Part shown: in pieces, positions 62,901 through 64,000 of the stretch
Layout of the letters: each line of letters begins with the position of its first letter
How positions within the stretch are numbered: the first letter of the stretch is position 1
Assembly (NCBI GenBank): GCA_024233545.1
Contig: JACKPL010000008.1
Location: 62,001-126,000 of the forward strand
Direction: 5' to 3'
DNA: 64,000 bases
DNA from: a bacterium
GTDB taxonomy: Bacteria; Auribacterota; Auribacteria; Auribacterales; Auribacteraceae
Translations under genes and position numbers: made by a program
Notes under the pieces: generated by a model
Told to the model about the DNA's origin: nothing
Databases searched by the model: none
Seen by the model: the letters and a program-made list of their open reading frames with translations, nothing else

Positions 62901-64000
62901 CGAATATATGGGGAAATGGAGATGATTTGAACGGTGCTCTGAGTTCCATGGTAAGCTATTCGAATATTGAGGACGGCGATTTTGTCGGAGAAAATAATAA
63001 TCTATCAGTGAATCCTCAATTTGGAGCGGCTCAATTCGGGCGGTTCAATTTACTGAGTACGTCTCCGTTGATTAATGCAGGTGTTGCCGTTCTATATTAT
63101 CCGAATGATTTCGATGGAGAATCGCGGTTGAGCGGAGGCAGTGTTGATATCGGAGCGGATGAATTCATTGATACCGATACCGATACTTTGGCGGATTACT
63201 GGGAATTAACCTATGCGCCAAACCTTACGACACTTTCAACGAGTGGAGACAATGAATCGGATACGGTTGTTAACAGTGTGGAATATCAATTTTTCACTGA
63301 TCCGCTTCTTGCTGATACCGATGGCGATTCCCTCTCAGATGCGTCTGAAATTGCTAGTGATACCGATCCCGTCGATGCAGATATGGATAGAGACGGGCTG
63401 AGCGATGGAGACGAAGTAAACACATATAGCACAAATCCAAAATCGGAAGACACGGATAATGACGGGTTGCTCGATGGATTCGAAGTTGCCAACGGGCTTC
63501 AGGCTACCATTCCAGATGCGTTTGAAGACCCTGATAATGACGGCTTAACAAATATAGAGGAATTTAAACTCGGTTCTCTTCCCAATAATAGTTTAAGCCC
63601 TGTTACGATTTATGTTAATGCTTCCGCAACTCCTCCCGGCACAGGTACGATAGGAAATCCTTATACGTCGCTATCGTCAGCATTAAACAGTATTAGTTCC
63701 GGCGCGGCTATCATATCGATTGCAAGCGGAACATACACGGGAACACTTTCGATGAAAAACCGTGTTGCCCTTATCGGCAGTTCACCAGCGGTTGTGAGCA
63801 TTGTGCCGGATACTCCAAGTGTTGAAACAATGACTGTTAATGGAATTAGTTATTGCATTTTTAAAAACATCAGTTTCATAAATGGTTCGAGAGGATTGCG
63901 CGGCGTAAGCTCTACCTTTAAATTAGACAACTGCGTGTTTAACAACAATGTACTCCTTGCGGCTACCGGAGCCGGTGTTTCTTTGCAGTTATGTACTGTT
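56945..64000 (+). CDS. Giant secreted protein with alternating TSP3-like and beta-helix modules (3' end outside window)
   Basis: The frame is open for all 2352 codons to the window edge. AAGGAGGA just before the ATG is a strong ribosome site. A signal peptide (LVAGICCIMLAAGGAVFA) ends at VFA. Then: calcium-binding TSP3/EF-like repeats (DSDNDGLTD type; about 57310-57600), a jelly-roll-like domain (57625-58030), more TSP3 repeats, and right-handed beta-helix domains near 58415-59360, 59800-61830, 62275-63160 and from 63605 on, each separated by TSP3 repeats. Helix modules 1-3 close with DMGYDEF, DIGYDEF or DIGADEF. It should fold with calcium outside the cell, as an adhesin, glycan-binding or surface-layer protein. 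No catalytic motif is certain. The sorting signal, if any, lies beyond the window. Confidence 0.9.
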   Translation, partial: MRHKHFSQLVAGICCIMLAAGGAVFAESDPFLSYRSISFDAEERVVIELDNTTLPPSVEFEIYCSDESAMTTPFFSSDVYWHLIDKGTYPSSSPAFVDAGSKIRTKPSDQSVSFRFYAVGNAAIDSDNDGLTDAYEHLVTRTSPLLVDTDGNSIPDAMEDFDNDNLINSDEYNRLTDPWIQDTDNDGVSDFAETNSGVYQNEFSRGSNPLDPDTDEDGLTDNLESISVLADGFETGDYSVLDWSHQGDLNWLVAMGTAKDGSFAARVSEELNDDQAAVLILTQELTAESIFSFDYKVSSESVHDVFLLFINDVLMETWSGEVDWQTYTTVLSPGVYDIKFVFQKNEENSSGNDTVWIDNVRFASGTDPNIADMDGDTLNDGEEQQYGTSPFKSDTDSDGLSDTDEIFLHGTDPRLMDTDFDGLDDLTELNLGTDPVVGDTDNDSIPDGWENSWGLNPNVADSMLDSDTDDLTNYEEYKLNSDPLFAGDPFIVYVDNEGSGGSGTQFDPYGSIQEAIDSTPYTDGFTEYPVVFKLADGIYDLALDDFMYNNGLNSLTIDNNFLYNTYFDNYRLAIIGSSPENVIIKGIRGFAGISMFYADDFPYAPIVLKNLTITNSLEALHIEGSSPAVVNCIIRDNLGDFGSAVFIRDSLAPEIINCLITRNRAIAGAGIYISDTAGYTSSPVITHSTFADNIAEQGIAIFVVNSSISSPDPLIFNSIIWETSGDDIYGVSASMIRYCDIEDGDYNGQNNNISLNPLFATPHLLNYRITANSPCRNAGHLFGFFTPDIDSELRPANSGTDMGYDEFVDVNANNLPDAWEALYGGSYTATGDNDLDGVNNLTESRYRSDPTFGDTDGDTLTDFEEIITYGTNPLADADNDGDRLYDVDEILTHGTNPHSKDSDGDRITDDWEVAYGLNPLLDDAGLDPDTDDLTNYEEFFMYTDPFNATDPYPYYVVDTVFDPFTESTTIQGAMTLINDDRGFYGYFVGKIVVLVDGDYSENVQMEPDVVIIGNPSDREAVRLLGSGFSNLITMDADAFAVFKSLTFDSGARGLFIRDSDALITNCLIKNNEFATALDGGGLYIYNAGVEIIGSTITNNRSLGYGGGAYAERATVTLRNSIFSTNKAHLSGGGLYMKDSSLSIYENSSLSGNQTVWITGGAAVSGEGGGIYISNISPVEGKLEIKNSSVQNNLGFSAGGAIYAIQTEVALENATILNNDVTDVRENDNDGYGGALYLDKTISRLKDSTFTGNETFISGGAVFGQYYYIHLDGCVFQTNICEQNGGAGLFVDANLDIVETTFKGNKTSVDKGGALNFDVGTATITDSLFETNTASGEGGALYSLGTHLTVSQSVFSGNTAISTEAAGGAIASESNVLIDITDSEFKKNTAKRFGGALYFKECNPLVANSVFTENGTTFRGGTIYLEDADLTLTNSVLKKNTASSAGAGITLFSTKDSVSGNPINPSHANITNTLFKGNVSSAVAGAIQFEEYSTANVQFCVIVDNVSYSNVGGGIYIQFPHPTTHPVNLLNTILWNNDDDLFGFDQTTVSFCNISDGDFEGIKGNLSEEPNFTNPSIDDYHLRNDSPLLKMGTAYYSTGVDVDGETRPSTSNFSLETAPRPIPQAADIGYDEFVDSDGDNLPDYWENSYVGSFDNDGDNDNDGLLNIDEYLNNTSPVDNDSDNDGLTDYDELFVYFTDPHIDADKDLDGISDKDEILIHSTNPSKPDTDDDRIPDKWEIDKGTNPLVIDSTNDGDSDFLTNYEEYFLNTDPSDPSKPIPVLSSGFGSLQLAINNAATSTPALVIISPGTYATNVTVPSGVSLYGGADPSATIISGDGGFDLIKIENATKGIVIKNLTITGGRTGIFAQNAHVMITNCSVTKNSFSGIYLNQFTGASPVSYIINCTIAYNKGILGGGLYANLVDLEVLNSNIFGNTAFEGGGMWLSSVFGSVDTIVTIANCNIVNNSASQSGGIHIDDTQIDLQIVNTNIWGNGDDLNGALSSMVSYSNIEDGDFVGENNNLSVNPQFGAAQFGRFNLLSTSPLINAGVAVLYYPNDFDGESRLSGGSVDIGADEFIDTDTDTLADYWELTYAPNLTTLSTSGDNESDTVVNSVEYQFFTDPLLADTDGDSLSDASEIASDTDPVDADMDRDGLSDGDEVNTYSTNPKSEDTDNDGLLDGFEVANGLQATIPDAFEDPDNDGLTNIEEFKLGSLPNNSLSPVTIYVNASATPPGTGTIGNPYTSLSSALNSISSGAAIISIASGTYTGTLSMKNRVALIGSSPAVVSIVPDTPSVETMTVNGISYCIFKNISFINGSRGLRGVSSTFKLDNCVFNNNVLLAATGAGVSLQLCTV

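Overview
The window is bacterial chromosome from a Gram-negative (diderm) organism of roughly 40% GC by eye. It encodes an outer-membrane efflux channel, RseP, lipoproteins and large secreted proteins. PEP-CTERM sorting tails and a polysaccharide gene trio of the exosortase (XrtA) type point to an environmental lineage, possibly Omnitrophota, Auribacterota or another PVC-related phylum. That placement is an inference from gene content only.

Layout. 1-2100: the 3' part of a secreted HAF-repeat/PEP-CTERM protein with a G9 tract, a frameshifted small membrane gene on the minus strand, and a cold-shock gene behind a terminator-like hairpin. 2205-3942: pckA and tRNA-Arg. 4282-11899: a four-gene heavy-metal RND efflux operon (channel, metal-binding YHS/TRASH-like protein, adaptor, pump). 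12061-12721: a near-perfect second copy of the last 661 bp of the pckA/tRNA-Arg unit, so the efflux operon lies between two direct repeats. 12722-14288: a decayed or poorly assembled stretch holding a membrane-protein gene with about four frameshifts.

14289-30554: tRNA-Leu and tRNA-Gly, then a long housekeeping gene train: tig-clpP-clpX, a class V aminotransferase with serA (serine synthesis), purA, uppS-cdsA-dxr-rseP-ispG (isoprenoid and lipid precursors, envelope stress), proS, a glycosyltransferase, a DedA-like protein and tRNA-Pro. 30594-36494: acylphosphatase, phosphoesterase, VanZ-like, fabF, ligA and a Xer recombinase. 36491-41329: a lipoprotein with three repeated beta domains and three glycosyltransferases. 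41335-43022: aroC and a membrane-anchored protein on the minus strand. 43147-51230: a small basic protein, a DHH-CBS-tRNA nucleotidyltransferase fusion, pheA-tyrA-aroA (aromatic amino acids) and recN.

51271-56557: an exosortase-type polysaccharide export set (chain-length determinant, ATPase, tyrosine autokinase), two overlapping small genes that may be one split gene, and a UbiA-family prenyltransferase gene broken by three frameshifts. 56945-64000: the start of a giant secreted protein (at least 2352 residues) alternating calcium-binding TSP3-like repeats with right-handed beta-helices.

The most notable signals are the 661-bp direct repeat around the metal-efflux operon, the G9 tract in a surface-protein gene, the hairpin whose U-tract abuts the cold-shock ribosome-binding site, the DHH-CBS-nucleotidyltransferase fusion, and the exosortase-style surface programme. 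Several broken genes carry indels in or beside homopolymers, so either true decay or sequence error must be considered for each. I did not find a convincing wholly new defence or mobile system.
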